Assembly: GCF_030158565.1 (NCBI RefSeq)
Contig: NZ_JAOASQ010000057.1
Coordinates: forward strand, 55,143 to 119,142
DNA: 64,000 nucleotides
Origin: Limnohabitans sp.
GTDB taxonomy: Bacteria > Pseudomonadota > Gammaproteobacteria > Burkholderiales > Burkholderiaceae_C
Direction of reading: 5' to 3'
In this document: in pieces, positions 43,307 through 53,542 of the stretch
Layout: each line of letters opens with the position of its first letter
Position numbering within the stretch: the first letter of the stretch is position 1
The notes under the pieces: model-generated
The model's input: the letters and a program-made list of their open reading frames with translations, nothing else
Told to the model about the DNA's origin: nothing
Databases searched by the model: none
Translations under genes and position numbers: made by a program

Positions 43307-45940
43307 ATGAGCGCGCTCGACCTGAGTGCCCACACCCCCATGATGGCCCAGTACCTGGGCATCAAGGCGGAGTTTCCTGACACGCTGGTGTTCTACCGCA
43401 TGGGCGACTTTTACGAGTTGTTCTTTGCCGACGCCGAAAAAGCCGCCAGCCTGCTCGACATCACCCTCACGCGCCGTGGCCAGTCGGCAGGGCAACCGGT
43501 GGTCATGGCGGGCGTGCCCTTCCATTCGGTCGAGACCTATCTGGCCCGCCTGATCAAGCTGGGCGAATCGGTGGCGCTGTGTGAACAGGTCGGCGACGTG
43601 GCCACGGCCAAAGGCCCGGTGGAGCGCAAAGTGGTGCGCGTGGTCACCCCCGGCACCCTGACCGACACCGAGCTGCTGCCCGACAAGAGCGAAGCCATCT
43701 TGCTGGCCGTGCACCAGGCGGGCAAAAACCGCTGCGGCCTGGCGTGGCTGAGCGTCACGCAAGGCGTGGTGCATCTGGCCGAATGCGCACAAGACGAACT
43801 GGCCGACTGGATCGACCGCATCAGCCCCAGCGAATTGCTGGCCAGCGCAGGCATGACGCCCACGTTTGAGCAAAAGCTGCGCGCCCTCAAAACCACCGGG
43901 CGCGGCAGCTGGGCACTGGCCCTGCGGCCCGATTTTCAGTTTGACGCGGGCCTGGGCCAGCGCAAGCTGCTGGAGCAACTGCAAGCCGCATCACTGGCCG
44001 CCTGGAGCGCCGACACGCTGAGCGACGCCCAAGCCGCCGCTGCGGCGCTGCTCACTTACGCCGAACACACCCAAGGCCGCAGCCTGCCGCATGTGCAGCG
44101 GGTGCAGGTGCAGCGCTCGGACGCGCTCATTGACCTGCCCGCCAGCACCCGCCGCAACCTGGAGCTGACGCAAACCCTGCGCGGCGAGGATTCACCCACG
44201 CTGTTTTCGCTGCTGGACACCTGCATGACCGGCATGGGCAGCCGCCTGCTCAAAAGCTGGCTGCTGAGCCCACCGCGTGACCGCCAAGCCGCGATGGACC
44301 GCCTGCAAGCCCAAGCCGTGTTGCGCGGCGAAAGCGGTGCTGGCGTGTGGAGCAGCCTGCGCGAACAGCTCAAAGGCGCGAGCGATGTGGAGCGCATCAC
44401 CGCCCGCACCGCGCTGCGCCAGGTGCGCCCGCGCGAGCTGGTCGCCCTGCGCCATGCGCTGGCGCGTGCGGCCTCGCTGTCCACGCAACTGCAAGCCCTC
44501 AAGCCCGAGCCCGGCAGCTTGCTGGCCGGTATGGCCCGCTGGCTCACGCCGCCCACCAACTGCGCCGAGCTGCTGCAAATGGCCCTGCTTGAAGAGCCCG
44601 CTGCGCTGGTGCGCGACGGCGGCGTGATCGCCGACGGCCTGGACGCCGAGCTGGACGAGCTGCGCGGCATCCAGACCAACTGCGATGCGTTTTTGCTCGA
44701 CTTGGAAACCCGCGAAAAAGAGCGCACCGGCATTGCCAACCTGCGCGTGCAGTTCAACAAGGTGCACGGCTTTTACATCGAGGTCACGCAAGGGCAACTC
44801 GACAAAGTGCCCGACGACTACCGCCGCCGCCAGACCCTGAAAAACGCCGAGCGTTTCATCACGCCCGAGCTCAAAACCTTTGAAGACAAGGCCTTGTCGG
44901 CGCAAGAGCGGGCTCTGGCCCGCGAAAAATGGCTTTACGAAGGCCTGCTCGACCAGCTGCAGCCCTATGTGCCCGCGCTCACCGCTTTGGCGCAGGCCAT
45001 GGCTTCGCTCGACGTGCTGTGCGCCCTGACCGAGCGCTCGCTCACCCTGAATTGGTGCGCGCCCGAGTTCACCAAAGAGCCCTGCATCGAAATCCGCCAA
45101 GGCCGCCACCCGGTGGTCGAGGCGCGGCTGGCTGAAATGTCAGGCGCCAGCTTCATCGCCAACGACACGGTGCTGGGCCCGCGCCAGCGCTTGCAGATCA
45201 TCACCGGCCCCAACATGGGCGGCAAATCGACCTACATGCGCCAGGTGGCACTGATCGTGCTTTTGGCCAGCATCGGCAGCCATGTGCCCGCCAGCCGCTG
45301 CCGACTCGGCCCCATCGACGCCATCCACACCCGGATCGGCGCGGCCGACGACCTGGCCAACGCCCAATCGACCTTCATGCTGGAGATGACCGAAGCCGCG
45401 CAAATCTTGCACAGCGCCACGCCGCACAGCCTGGTGCTGATGGACGAGATCGGGCGCGGCACCTCCACCTTTGACGGCCTGGCGCTGGCCAGCGGCATCG
45501 CCACGCACCTGCACAACAAAACGCAAGCCTTTGCGCTGTTTGCCACACACTATTTCGAGCTGACCGAATTCCCGGCCACGCACAGCGCCGCCGTCAACAT
45601 GCATGTGAGCGCGGCCGAGTCCGGCGCGTCCATCGTGTTTTTGCACGAGCTACAACCCGGCCCCGCCAGTAAAAGCTATGGCGTGCAGGTGGCGCGGCTG
45701 GCGGGCATGCCTGCTGCCGTGCTCAACCACGCCCGCCATGCGCTTAGCGCGCTCGAGTCGGGCGCGCAAGATGCTCGCGCCCAAGTGGACCTGTTTGCCC
45801 CGCCGCCCGAAGCCGAAGCCGCTGGCCCCACCGCTGTCGAAGCGGCCCTGGCCCAAATCAACCCCGACGCCTTGAGCCCCCGCGAGGCGCTCGATGCCCT
45901 GTATGCCTTGCAGCGCCTGCTGCCGAAAAATCAAGAGTGA
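43307..45940 (+). CDS. mutS: DNA mismatch repair protein MutS
   Basis: [74 protein letters not shown]. Confidence 0.98.
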   Translation: MSALDLSAHTPMMAQYLGIKAEFPDTLVFYRMGDFYELFFADAEKAASLLDITLTRRGQSAGQPVVMAGVPFHSVETYLARLIKLGESVALCEQVGDVATAKGPVERKVVRVVTPGTLTDTELLPDKSEAILLAVHQAGKNRCGLAWLSVTQGVVHLAECAQDELADWIDRISPSELLASAGMTPTFEQKLRALKTTGRGSWALALRPDFQFDAGLGQRKLLEQLQAASLAAWSADTLSDAQAAAAALLTYAEHTQGRSLPHVQRVQVQRSDALIDLPASTRRNLELTQTLRGEDSPTLFSLLDTCMTGMGSRLLKSWLLSPPRDRQAAMDRLQAQAVLRGESGAGVWSSLREQLKGASDVERITARTALRQVRPRELVALRHALARAASLSTQLQALKPEPGSLLAGMARWLTPPTNCAELLQMALLEEPAALVRDGGVIADGLDAELDELRGIQTNCDAFLLDLETREKERTGIANLRVQFNKVHGFYIEVTQGQLDKVPDDYRRRQTLKNAERFITPELKTFEDKALSAQERALAREKWLYEGLLDQLQPYVPALTALAQAMASLDVLCALTERSLTLNWCAPEFTKEPCIEIRQGRHPVVEARLAEMSGASFIANDTVLGPRQRLQIITGPNMGGKSTYMRQVALIVLLASIGSHVPASRCRLGPIDAIHTRIGAADDLANAQSTFMLEMTEAAQILHSATPHSLVLMDEIGRGTSTFDGLALASGIATHLHNKTQAFALFATHYFELTEFPATHSAAVNMHVSAAESGASIVFLHELQPGPASKSYGVQVARLAGMPAAVLNHARHALSALESGAQDARAQVDLFAPPPEAEAAGPTAVEAALAQINPDALSPREALDALYALQRLLPKNQE

Positions 45941-45944
45941 ATTC

Positions 45945-46772
45945 ATGACTTATTGCGTTGCCGTCAAAACCCGAGCAGGTCTGGTGTTCCTCTCAGATTC
46001 CCGCACCAATGCGGGCCTGGACCAGATCAGCACCTTCCGCAAAATGATCGTCTATGAAAAAGCGGGCGACCGCTTCATGACTTTGTTGTCAGCGGGCAAC
46101 CTGAGCATTTCTCAATCAGTGCGCGAAGTGCTGCAGATTGAAAAACTGGTCGAGCCTGGCCAAGACGAACCGCTCACCATCTGGAACGCCAAGAGCATGT
46201 TCGATGCGACCCGCGTGCTGGGCGCAGCCGTGCGCCGCGTGTACGAGCGCGATGCCGCAGCCCTCAAAGCCTCGGGCGTGGAGTTCAACGTGTCCATGAT
46301 CTTCGGCGGCCAGATCGGCGGCGAGGGCATGCGCTTGTTCCAAGTCTATTCGCCCGGCAACTTCATCGAAGCGACTGACGAAACGCCTTACTTCCAGATT
46401 GGCGAGTCCAAATACGGCAAGCCCGTGCTCGACCGCGTCATCACGCCCGACACCCCGCTGGACGAAGCCGCCAAGTGCGCCCTGGTGTCGATGGACTCGA
46501 CCCTCAAATCCAACCTGTCAGTCGGCTTGCCGCTGGACATGGTGGTCTACAAAGCGGGCAGCCTGCAAACCGACCGCATCATGTGCATCGACGAGCACAA
46601 CCCCTACTTTCAGATGCTGCGCTCCAGCTGGGGCGACAAACTGCGCCAGATGTTCGACAGCATCGAAGACCCCATGTGGAACGGCGGCGCGACCGACATC
46701 CCGCTCATGGTGCCGCCCACCCGCAATGCCTTGCTCAAGAAAATCACCACACCAGACGAAAAACTGATCTGA
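45945..46772 (+). CDS. Proteasome-type protease, Anbu-like
   Basis: MTYCVAVKTRAGLVFLSDSRTNAGLDQISTFRKMIVYEKAGDRFMTLLSAGNLSISQSV; beta-subunit/Ntn-hydrolase fold signature with Thr2. Confidence 0.88.
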   Translation: MTYCVAVKTRAGLVFLSDSRTNAGLDQISTFRKMIVYEKAGDRFMTLLSAGNLSISQSVREVLQIEKLVEPGQDEPLTIWNAKSMFDATRVLGAAVRRVYERDAAALKASGVEFNVSMIFGGQIGGEGMRLFQVYSPGNFIEATDETPYFQIGESKYGKPVLDRVITPDTPLDEAAKCALVSMDSTLKSNLSVGLPLDMVVYKAGSLQTDRIMCIDEHNPYFQMLRSSWGDKLRQMFDSIEDPMWNGGATDIPLMVPPTRNALLKKITTPDEKLI

Positions 46773-47575
46773 TGGCCGCCCGCATCGTCTTCTCGCACGG
46801 CAACAGCTTTCCGGCCAGCACTTACCGGGTCTTGTTCGACAGCCTGCGTCAGCGCGGGTTTGAAGTCGATGCGGTCGAAAAATTTGGCCACGACCCGAAA
46901 TACCCGGTCACCAACAACTGGCCGCACCTGGTGCAGCAGTTGGCTGACTTTGCGCGTGAAAGACAAAGTGACAGCGAACCCGCCTTTTTGGTGGGCCACT
47001 CACTGGGCGGCATCCTGAGCCTGATGTGCGCAGCCCGTCACCCCGAGCTGGCGCGTGGCGTGGTGCTGATCGACTCGCCCGTGCTGGGCGGCTGGCGCGC
47101 CACCACGCTGGGCCTGGCCAAACGCACCCCTTTGATCGGGGCGCTTTCACCCGGACGCATCAGCCAAAAGCGCCGCCACCACTGGCCCAGCGCACAGGCC
47201 GCGCTGGAGAGTTTTCAGCACAAAAAATCCTTTGCCCGCTTGGACCCGCAGGTCTTGCGCGACTACATCGAGCACGGCACGCACGACGAAGGCGGCCAGC
47301 GCGTGCTCAGTTTTGACCGCGATGTGGAAACCGCGATCTACAACAGCCTGCCGCACAAACTCGACAGCCTGCTCAAGCGCCACCCGCTCAAATGCCCTGC
47401 GGCCTTCATCGGCGGCACGCACTCGGCCGAAATGCGCCAGGCGGGGGCAGAACTGACCCACAAGGTGGTCAAGGGCCGCATCATGATGCTCGACGGCTCA
47501 CACCTGTTCCCCATGGAAAAGCCCCTGGCCACGGCAGCGGCCATCGAAGCAACGCTGCGCAACATCGGGGCCTGA
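46772..47575 (+). CDS. Alpha/beta hydrolase
   Basis: MAARIVFSHGNSFPASTYRVLFDSL; FLVGHSLGGILSLMCAA; overlaps the preceding stop (TGATG). Confidence 0.9.
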   Translation: MAARIVFSHGNSFPASTYRVLFDSLRQRGFEVDAVEKFGHDPKYPVTNNWPHLVQQLADFARERQSDSEPAFLVGHSLGGILSLMCAARHPELARGVVLIDSPVLGGWRATTLGLAKRTPLIGALSPGRISQKRRHHWPSAQAALESFQHKKSFARLDPQVLRDYIEHGTHDEGGQRVLSFDRDVETAIYNSLPHKLDSLLKRHPLKCPAAFIGGTHSAEMRQAGAELTHKVVKGRIMMLDGSHLFPMEKPLATAAAIEATLRNIGA

Positions 47576-47594
47576 TCCGTTCGTGAAAGTCACC

Positions 47595-47800
47595 ATCCCG
47601 GACTTGAAGCCAAACTCGTCATCCTGGACTTGATCCAAAACTCGTCATCCCGGACTTGATCCGGGATCCATGACTTGCAGGAGAGATGGCCCCCGGGTCT
47701 TCGCCCGGGGTGACAGAACAAGGTCTTCGCCCGGGGTGACAAAAACAAGTTCCTCGTCGAGATGACAAGACAACTTTTCAGCCGGGGGTCACAAAACAAC
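47595..47800. repeat. Dispersed palindromic repeat array, locus 2
   Basis: GTCATCCCGGACTTGATCCGGGATCCATGACTTGCAGG...CCCCGGGTCTTCGCCCGGGGTGACA; several degenerate copies. Confidence 0.8.
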
Positions 47801-47830
47801 GTCTCTGACCGACTCAAGCCCCGAAAAAAC

Positions 47831-48655
47831 TCATGGTGCCCAAGTCACCAAACCGCTGTAGCTGGTGCCCAGAACCACCAAGCCGAACACGATCCGGTAC
47901 CAGGCGAAGACCTCAAAGCTGTGGCTGGAGATGAACTTGAGCAGCCAGCGCACGCACACCCAAGCGCTGATGAAAGAGAACAACAAGCCGACACCAAACA
48001 TCGGCGCATCGGCCATGCTGAGCAAGGCGCGTTCTTTGTACAGGCTGTAAGCCCCCGCGCCAATCAGCGTGGGAATCGCCAGGTAAAAAGAAAAGTCCGT
48101 CGCCGCCTTGCGCGACAAGCCCAACAGCATGCCGCCAATGATGGTGGCGCCGCTGCGGCTGGTGCCCGGGATCATGGCCAGGCACTGCACTAGGCCCACC
48201 TTGAGCGCATCGCGCCCGCGCATGTCTTCCACCTCGTGGATGCGCACCGTGCTGGCGGGACGACGCTCAGCCCACAAGATGATCAAACCGCCCACGATGA
48301 ACGTGCTGGCCACAACGCCCGGGGTGAACAAATGCGCCTTGATGGCCTTGCCCAGCAGCAAGCCCAAAATCACTGCGGGCACAAAGCCGATGAACACATT
48401 GAAAGCAAAGCGCTGCGCCGCCGCGCTGTGTGGCAAGGCCTGGATGGTCGAGCTGATCTTTTGCCAATACACGATGATCACCGCCAGGATGGCCCCGGTC
48501 TGAATGGCAATTTCAAATACCTTGGACTTGTCATCATGCAGCCCCAGCAAATGACCGGCCAAGATCAAATGCCCCGTAGAAGAGATCGGCAAAAACTCTG
48601 TCAAACCTTCGACCAGCCCCATCACGGCGGCTTTGATCAGCAATAAAGAATCCAC
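47831..48655 (-). CDS. uppP: Undecaprenyl-diphosphate phosphatase
   Basis: [76 protein letters not shown]. Confidence 0.96.
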   Translation of the reverse strand: MDSLLLIKAAVMGLVEGLTEFLPISSTGHLILAGHLLGLHDDKSKVFEIAIQTGAILAVIIVYWQKISSTIQALPHSAAAQRFAFNVFIGFVPAVILGLLLGKAIKAHLFTPGVVASTFIVGGLIILWAERRPASTVRIHEVEDMRGRDALKVGLVQCLAMIPGTSRSGATIIGGMLLGLSRKAATDFSFYLAIPTLIGAGAYSLYKERALLSMADAPMFGVGLLFSFISAWVCVRWLLKFISSHSFEVFAWYRIVFGLVVLGTSYSGLVTWAP

Positions 48656-48875
48656 AAGTACTCCAGAAATTTGGAATGGATTATCGCTCGCAGGGCTGCG
48701 CATCAGACTCAATGAAGGAATCATCATCAGAACCTGTGTCAAAGTACTGTTTAAAAAATCAAGGAGGAACCATGCAGTGGATTGATGTATCGGCTTGTTT
48801 GGTGACTGGCGCATTCACTTTGCTGCCAGGACGCTTGTTGGGCCAATGGCTTTGGTTTGGGTCTGTGGGGTGAGT

Positions 48876-49391
48876 ATGTCCAAGCCAACCCTCCAGCAAA
48901 CCACCCGCCTTGGCGCTCTGGCCATCACCGCCGTGTGGCTGGCAGTGGCTGCGGTGCTGTACCTGGTGTTTGATCGCATTGAGCAAAACCGCCAGGCGAG
49001 CCTCAAGCCCTATGCACTCAGCTCGGGCGATCTGGTCATACCGCGCCAGAGGGACGGTCATTTTCATGTGGAAGGCGAAGTCAACCGCCAGCCTGTGACG
49101 TTTTTGGTTGACACCGGCGCCAGCCATGTGAGCGTGAGCCAGGCACTGGCGCAACAAGCGGGACTGCCTTCGGGGCAGGACATCACTTTGCACACCGCCA
49201 ACGGCCAGCGCCCCGGCCAATTGGTGCGAAACGTGCCGGTGCGTGCTGGCCACTTGGTGCTCAACGATGCCGGTGTGACCGTGGGTCTGAACGGACTTCG
49301 GCCTGAACAGGCACTGCTGGGCCAGAACTTCCTGAAACACTTCGATGTGGAAATCCGCCGCGACGAGATGATCCTGCGTCAACGCCCCTGA
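48876..49391 (+). CDS. Retropepsin-like aspartic protease (clan AA, TIGR02281-like), membrane-anchored
   Basis: N-terminal TM helix; VTFLVDTGASHVSVSQALAQQAGL; ALLGQNFLKHFDVEIRRDEMIL. Confidence 0.9.
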   Translation: MSKPTLQQTTRLGALAITAVWLAVAAVLYLVFDRIEQNRQASLKPYALSSGDLVIPRQRDGHFHVEGEVNRQPVTFLVDTGASHVSVSQALAQQAGLPSGQDITLHTANGQRPGQLVRNVPVRAGHLVLNDAGVTVGLNGLRPEQALLGQNFLKHFDVEIRRDEMILRQRP

Positions 49392-49430
49392 GGGCCTGCA
49401 AGCTCAAGCGGCAGCTGAAGCGCCATCAGC

Positions 49431-49496
49431 GGCGGCTTTGAGCAGCAACAAAGAATCCACAAGTACTCCAGAAATTTGAAGTGGGTTATCGCCGCT
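49431..49496 (-). pseudogene. Duplicated fragment of the uppP upstream region and N-terminal codons
   Basis: Shares AAAGAATCCACAAGTACTCCAGAAATTTG with 48626-48690; reads [20 protein letters not shown] versus [20 protein letters not shown] at uppP. Confidence 0.8.
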
Positions 49497-49866
49497 GGCC
49501 CCATACGCCACGTCCGGCGCCGCGTACAGCGTCTCGTCCATTGTGAACACTGGGCGCCACACGCCCATGTCCACCCCATACAGGGCGAGGCAAAGCATGA
49601 CCGTGGTGCTGCTGAATGGATGGCGGTCTGTAGATCGGCATCATCTGAGGGGCATACATGGGCGCCGGCCTGACCATGACCTGCGGGTAATAGACCACCG
49701 ATGGCGCCGGGTGGGCATAAACCTGCGGATGCCCTATGCGTGAGTGGATCACCACCGAAGGCTCCACCATCACGGGGTGGGCACAGCCGGTCTGCGCAAA
49801 AGCGGCCCCCAGCAAACCCAACAGGTACGCCGCTCTGGAAATGGCATTTGGGACTGAAAAACGCAT
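49486..49866 (-). CDS. Small His/Pro/Tyr-rich putative lipoprotein
   Basis: MRFSVPNAISRAAYLLGLLGAAFAQTGCAHPVMVEPS (lipobox-like QTGC) then PVMVEPSVVIHSRIGHPQVYAHPAPSVVYYPQVMVRPAPMYAPQM. Confidence 0.55.
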   Translation of the reverse strand: MRFSVPNAISRAAYLLGLLGAAFAQTGCAHPVMVEPSVVIHSRIGHPQVYAHPAPSVVYYPQVMVRPAPMYAPQMMPIYRPPSIQQHHGHALPRPVWGGHGRVAPSVHNGRDAVRGAGRGVWGQRR

Positions 49867-50029
49867 GGTTGGACTCCTTGGATCACGTTGGCTTTTCTTG
49901 AAAGCAGACTCCCCTTGTGCCTTAGCGCGCCAGCCACGCCATGCGAGGACAAACAACGCTTCACAATGGTGTCCATTCGTAACGCCGCCCAGCGGGATTG
50001 CCCTTTGGCAAGCCCTAAAATCAATCGCT

Positions 50030-51856
50030 ATGACCACCCCCACCAACAACGACACTTCCGCTGACCACAAAGTCAGCAACTTCCTGCGCCAGATCATCGA
50101 AAACGACCTGGACAAAGGCACCTACGCCAGCCGCCGCTGGGCCGGCAGCCCCGGCGACGCCGCGCACCACGCTGCGGGCGAGCCCGACCCGGCCAAGATC
50201 CGCACCCGCTTTCCGCCCGAGCCCAACGGCTACCTGCACGTGGGCCACGCCAAAAGCATCTGCATCAACTTCGGGCTGGCCCAGGAATACGGCGGCGTGT
50301 GCCACCTGCGCTTTGACGACACCAACCCCGAAAAAGAAGACACCGAATACGTCAACAGCATCATCGACGCCGTGAAATGGCTCGGTTTTGACTGGGCCCA
50401 GCTCGGACAAGCCGCTGGCAGCGCCGCACCCTACCAAGCCAGCGACTACTTCGACTTCATGTACCGCGCTGCCGAGGCCTTGATTGAAGCCGGACACGCC
50501 TATGTGGACGAACAAAGCGCGGAAGACATGCGCGCCAACCGGGGCGACTTTGGCAAGCCCGGCGTGGACAGCCCCTTCCGCACCCGCACCGTGGCAGAAA
50601 ACCTGACGCGATTCAGAGAAATGCGCGACGGCCAACTGGCCGACGGCGCGGCCGTGCTGCGCGCCAAGATCGACATGGCGTCGCCCAACATCAATATGCG
50701 CGACCCGGCCATCTACCGCATCCGCCGCGCCACCCACCACCACACGGGCGACACCTGGTGCATCTACCCGATGTACACCTTTGCCCACCCCATCGAAGAC
50801 GCGCTGGAGCAAATCACCCACAGCATTTGCACGCTGGAGTTTGAAGACCAGCGCCCGTTTTACGACTGGCTGATGGAGCGCCTGTGCGAATGCCAGCTGC
50901 TGGCCGCGCCCAGCCCCAAACAATACGAATTTGCCCGCCTGAACCTGACCTATGTGATCACCAGCAAACGCAAGCTGGCGCAACTGGTCAATGAAGGCAA
51001 AGTCAGCGGCTGGGACGACCCGCGCATGCCGACCATCGTGGGCCTGCGCCGCCGGGGCTACACGCCCGAGAGCCTGCGCCTGTTTGCCGACCGCATTGGC
51101 GTGACCAAGAGCGACAGCTGGATCGACTACAGCACGCTCGAAGGCTGCCTGCGCGAAGACCTGGAAAACAAAGCCCACCGCGGCATGGCCGTGCTCGACC
51201 CCGTCAAGCTGGTGCTGAGCAACTGGGCCGAAGCCTTTGGCTCAGAGGCCTACACCGAAGACTGCACCCAGCCCGCCCTGCCCCACAGCGCCATCGCAGA
51301 GGGCCAAACGCACCCGGCTGAGCGCGTGTTCAAAATCGGCAAAGAGGTGTGGATCGAACGCGAAGACTTTGAAGAAGTGCCGCCCAAGGGCTACAAACGC
51401 CTCTTCCCCGGCAACGTGGTGCGGCTGAAAGGCGGCTACGTGATCGAATGCACCGGCTGCGCACGCGACGCGGCGGGCAACGTGACCGAGGTGCACGCCA
51501 AAGTCATCCCCGGCACCAAGAGCGGCACCCCCGGCGCCGACAGCGTCAAAGCCAAAGCCGCCATCACCTGGGTGTGCGTGGCCGACGGCGTGCAAGCCGA
51601 AGTGCGCCTGTACGACCGCCTGTTTGCCGACGCTCACCCCGACGCGGGCGGCAAAGACTTCTTGCAGTCACTCAACCCGAACAGCCTGAAAGTGGTGACG
51701 GCCTACGTGGAGCCGTCACTGGCCCAAGCGCAGCCGGACCAGAAGTTTCAGTTTGAGCGCTTTGGGTACTTTGTGGCGGATCGCGCGGATCACGTGGCTG
51801 GAGCGAAGCCGGTGTTCAACCGGGTGACGGGGTTGAAGGACAGTTGGGGCAAGTGA
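50030..51856 (+). CDS. glnS: Glutaminyl-tRNA synthetase
   Basis: RTRFPPEPNGYLHVGHAKSICINFGLAQEYGGVCHLRFDDTNPEKEDTEYV. Confidence 0.97.
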   Translation: MTTPTNNDTSADHKVSNFLRQIIENDLDKGTYASRRWAGSPGDAAHHAAGEPDPAKIRTRFPPEPNGYLHVGHAKSICINFGLAQEYGGVCHLRFDDTNPEKEDTEYVNSIIDAVKWLGFDWAQLGQAAGSAAPYQASDYFDFMYRAAEALIEAGHAYVDEQSAEDMRANRGDFGKPGVDSPFRTRTVAENLTRFREMRDGQLADGAAVLRAKIDMASPNINMRDPAIYRIRRATHHHTGDTWCIYPMYTFAHPIEDALEQITHSICTLEFEDQRPFYDWLMERLCECQLLAAPSPKQYEFARLNLTYVITSKRKLAQLVNEGKVSGWDDPRMPTIVGLRRRGYTPESLRLFADRIGVTKSDSWIDYSTLEGCLREDLENKAHRGMAVLDPVKLVLSNWAEAFGSEAYTEDCTQPALPHSAIAEGQTHPAERVFKIGKEVWIEREDFEEVPPKGYKRLFPGNVVRLKGGYVIECTGCARDAAGNVTEVHAKVIPGTKSGTPGADSVKAKAAITWVCVADGVQAEVRLYDRLFADAHPDAGGKDFLQSLNPNSLKVVTAYVEPSLAQAQPDQKFQFERFGYFVADRADHVAGAKPVFNRVTGLKDSWGK

Positions 51857-51884
51857 GCTCGTTCTGCTAATTTGCCAAGCTGTC

Positions 51885-52643
51885 ATGAAAATTGTCACGT
51901 GGAATTGCAATGGTGCACTTCGCAATAAAACCGAAGCACTAGACGAGCTCCGCGCGGACGTTTATGTCGTCCAAGAATGCGAGAACCCGGCCCTGTCAAC
52001 TTCTACATTTCAAAACTGGGCTGGCGATTACTTGTGGATTGGAAACTCGAAACACAAAGGCTTAGGGATCTTTCCAAAGAACGGCAATCACGTTCGCGCG
52101 GCGGACTGGTTTGGAACGTTTTCTCAACCAGGCGTGGTTAATAGCAATCAAGCATCGCAATGGTCAACAACGGACCTCAAACTGTTTGCCCCCTTTATCC
52201 TGAACGAAAAATACCAAGTACTTGGCTTATGGACTAAGGCTGAAAATGCCGACGCCTTCCGCTACATTGGGCAACTTTGGAAATACCTGCAAATCCACAG
52301 AGACCAGCTTCGTAATGGCAACACCATTGTGTTGGGTGATTTCAATAGCAATCGAATATGGGACAAGCCAGATCGCTGGTGGAACCACTCTGATGTGGTC
52401 GAAGAATTAGCTGACATTGGGCTCCAAAGTGTTTATCACCATCAAAAGTGTGAGCGCCAAGGAGAAGAAACTACACCCACTTTCTTTCTCCAACGCAACT
52501 TGAACAAGTCCTATCACATCGACTATGTTTTTGTGTCCGATGACTTGCTGCAACATTGCAAAGTTCAAATCGGTGACAGTCGTCAGTGGCTTAGCGTGAG
52601 CGACCATATGCCAATGTCATTGGATATCAACGCAGCAGCCTGA
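51885..52643 (+). CDS. Endonuclease/exonuclease/phosphatase family protein
   Basis: MKIVTWNCNGALRNK...VVQECENP...VLGDFNSNRIWD...HIDYVFVSDDLL...SDHMPMSLDI. Confidence 0.88.
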   Translation: MKIVTWNCNGALRNKTEALDELRADVYVVQECENPALSTSTFQNWAGDYLWIGNSKHKGLGIFPKNGNHVRAADWFGTFSQPGVVNSNQASQWSTTDLKLFAPFILNEKYQVLGLWTKAENADAFRYIGQLWKYLQIHRDQLRNGNTIVLGDFNSNRIWDKPDRWWNHSDVVEELADIGLQSVYHHQKCERQGEETTPTFFLQRNLNKSYHIDYVFVSDDLLQHCKVQIGDSRQWLSVSDHMPMSLDINAAA

Positions 52644-52655
52644 TCTGTTGGCAAT

Positions 52656-53195
52656 ATGACTCCAGAAAAGATCCTCCACTTCTGGTTCACCGAACTCACC
52701 TCCAAGCACCACTTCGCCAAAGACCCCGCCTTGGACGAAGCCATCCGCACCCGCTTCGGGGCCACGCTGGAGACGGCGGCGCGGTGTGAGTTGTTTGCCT
52801 GGCGCGCCACACCCGAGGGACGCTTGGCCGAGGTCTTGGTGCTGGACCAGTTCTCGCGCAACGTCTACCGCGACACGCCCCGCGCCTTTGCGCAAGACGC
52901 TCTGGCCTTGGCGCTGGCGCAAGAGCTGGTGGCCAGTGGGCAAGACCGCAGCCTGCCCCTGGCGCAGCGCAGCTTTGCCTACATGCCCTACATGCACAGC
53001 GAGTCCGCCCTGGTGCACGCGCAAGCGGTGGTCCTGTTTGATCAGCCGGGCATGGAAGACACCTTGCGCTTTGAACTGCGCCACCAAGCCATCATCGAGC
53101 GCTTTGCCCGCTACCCCCACCGTAACGCCATCCTGGGCCGCGAGTCCACGCCCGAGGAGCTGGTGTTTTTGAGTGAGCCGGGGTCGGGGTTTTGA
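52656..53195 (+). CDS. DUF924 family protein
   Basis: MTPEKILHFWFTEL...VLVLDQFSRNVYRDTPRAFAQDALAL...RSFAYMPYMHSE. Confidence 0.92.
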   Translation: MTPEKILHFWFTELTSKHHFAKDPALDEAIRTRFGATLETAARCELFAWRATPEGRLAEVLVLDQFSRNVYRDTPRAFAQDALALALAQELVASGQDRSLPLAQRSFAYMPYMHSESALVHAQAVVLFDQPGMEDTLRFELRHQAIIERFARYPHRNAILGRESTPEELVFLSEPGSGF

Positions 53196-53209
53196 GCCTG
53201 ACCGGCAAG

Positions 53210-53260
53210 TGTTGTCATTCTTGACAACATGCAAGCCATGTTGGCACAATCGCCAACATG
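53210..53260. promoter_or_regulatory. Putative autoregulatory operator of the toxin-antitoxin pair
   Basis: TGTTGTCA-ttct-TGACAACA followed by CATGTTGGC-acaatc-GCCAACATG; the second overlaps the start codon at 53258. Confidence 0.7.
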
Positions 53261-53542
53261 CCCGCTGAGCTGATCACCCGATTCAAGAACATCACGCCCG
53301 ATGGTGGCGTGATTGAACTGGTGGTCTGGCGGGTGCCCACCCCGATTCCACCCACCGAGCACGGTTTCAAATACCGTGCGGTCTATGCCAAGGATGGCGT
53401 TCGCATCGTTGGCTTTGACAACGAGCGGGGCAAAGGCGACCACTGCCATTTGGACGGGCAAGAACTGTCATACACATTTGCAGGCGTGGATCAACTGGTG
53501 GAAGACTTCATTGCTGCCGTCGCAGCCAGGAGAGCAACATGA
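53258..53542 (+). CDS. TumE/DUF6516-like candidate toxin
   Basis: 94 aa; MPAELITRFKNITPDGGVIELVVWRVPTPIPPTEHGFKYRAVYAKDGVRIVGFDNERGKGDHCHLDG; four-bp overlap with an HTH gene. Confidence 0.72.
   Translation: MPAELITRFKNITPDGGVIELVVWRVPTPIPPTEHGFKYRAVYAKDGVRIVGFDNERGKGDHCHLDGQELSYTFAGVDQLVEDFIAAVAARRAT

Noticed and set aside
42305-43984. 559-aa ORF antisense to suhB/mutS
   Set aside because: His/Gln/Gly-rich low-complexity translation typical of antisense high-GC reading; sense genes are unambiguous.
47595-47800. Repeat array considered as CRISPR
   Set aside because: Units are degenerate palindromic modules with irregular spacing and no unique spacers; no cas genes in the window.
50021-51178. 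385-aa ORF antisense to glnS
   Set aside because: Shadow ORF opposite an unambiguous tRNA synthetase.
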